From Acidobacteriota bacterium (GTDB lineage: Bacteria > Acidobacteriota > Blastocatellia > Pyrinomonadales > Pyrinomonadaceae), in the NCBI GenBank assembly GCA_003222835.1, contig QHXE01000468.1:1-5972 (forward strand): DNA of 5,972 nt, in the 5' to 3' direction. Below, one piece after another: positions 5,689-5,972 of the stretch (within the stretch, counting starts at the first letter, position 1; each line of letters opens with the position of its first letter). The notes under the pieces were generated by a model that saw only the letters and a program-made list of their open reading frames with translations, did not search any database and was not told where the DNA came from. The translations under genes were made by a program, and so were the position numbers.

Positions 5689-5972
5689 TCACTTCACGGC
5701 AAATACCCAGATTGCTCCGCCTTCTGGAACCTCCGGATATTCACCTGGAAACAGCGTGTTCAACCGCGCCTCCATCGCGCGCGCGTCGATACCCCAGCCC
5801 GACTGCACCGCGATATATTGTTTGCCATCGACCAGGAATGAGGAAGGCTGTCCGATGACGCCGGAGTTGGTGGGAAATTCCCACAAAATCTGGCCCGTCG
5901 CCGCGTCGAAGGCATGAAACATTCGGTCGTTGGTCCCGCCGCTGAACACTAGTCCGCCCGCGGTGGTCAGCA
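5689..5972 (-). CDS. PQQ-dependent quinoprotein dehydrogenase, C-terminal part (5' end outside the window)
   Basis: The last 93 residues are visible and the frame stays open to the window edge, so the gene begins beyond 5972. The segment starts LTTAGGLVFSGGTNDR and continues with a beta-propeller tryptophan-docking motif (A-x-D-x-x-T-G-x-x-x-W in AFDAATGQILWEF), then SGVIGQP, then VDGKQYIAVQSGWG, and ends GGAIWVFAVK. This order is characteristic of the C-terminus of methanol/ethanol-type quinoprotein dehydrogenases, which oxidise alcohols or aldehydes in the periplasm using PQQ and pass electrons to cytochrome c. The substrate cannot be told because the active-site blades are not in view. The cyclase ATG is 53 bases downstream on the same strand, so the two probably form an operon. 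The GTG at 5949 is internal, not a start. Confidence 0.88.
   Translation of the reverse strand, partial: LTTAGGLVFSGGTNDRMFHAFDAATGQILWEFPTNSGVIGQPSSFLVDGKQYIAVQSGWGIDARAMEARLNTLFPGEYPEVPEGGAIWVFAVK

Noticed and set aside
1..5972. tRNA, rRNA or CRISPR array
   Set aside because: No cloverleaf-like sequence, rRNA-like block or regularly spaced repeats were seen on either strand.

Overview
The window looks like GC-rich soil-bacterial chromosome. The mix of an exported cyclase-family protein, a small di-haem cytochrome c, a PQQ-dependent dehydrogenase and an IS1634-like transposase suggests an acidobacterium (Acidobacteriota). That is an inference from gene content and style; nothing here fixes the taxon.

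Layout, left to right. Bases 1-182 are a leader without a convincing gene, containing a long imperfect inverted repeat (61-124). A plus-strand pair follows: a ThDP (TPP)-dependent decarboxylase-like enzyme with a twin-arginine leader (183-2087) and, 2 bases later, a secreted di-haem cytochrome c (2090-2650). Next comes a complete insertion sequence (about 2725-4678). It has 17-bp perfect terminal inverted repeats, matching subterminal blocks, a structured leader and one intact 577-aa DDE transposase. To the right lies a minus-strand pair read towards the IS: the C-terminal end of a PQQ-dependent quinoprotein dehydrogenase (5689 to beyond 5972) and, downstream of it, an exported cyclase/kynurenine-formamidase-like gene (5635 to 4674). 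The cyclase gene is frameshifted and seems to lack the stretch that should carry its metal-binding motif.

The two pairs converge, and before the IS arrived only about 75 bases separated them. All four non-IS products carry or imply export signals: a Tat motif, Sec leaders, c-type haem, and PQQ, whose enzymes are periplasmic. A reasonable working picture is a periplasmic oxidation module. In it the quinoprotein would oxidise an alcohol or aldehyde, the cytochrome would carry electrons, and the ThDP enzyme and cyclase would act on the resulting oxo-acid or lactone/amide. This linkage is inferred from proximity only.

The main points for a second look are: the putatively exported ThDP enzyme that keeps most benzoylformate-decarboxylase active-site positions but not His70; the broken cyclase; and the IS junction, where a palindromic TCTAGA at both ends can be read as inverted repeat or as target duplication and also holds the cyclase stop codon.
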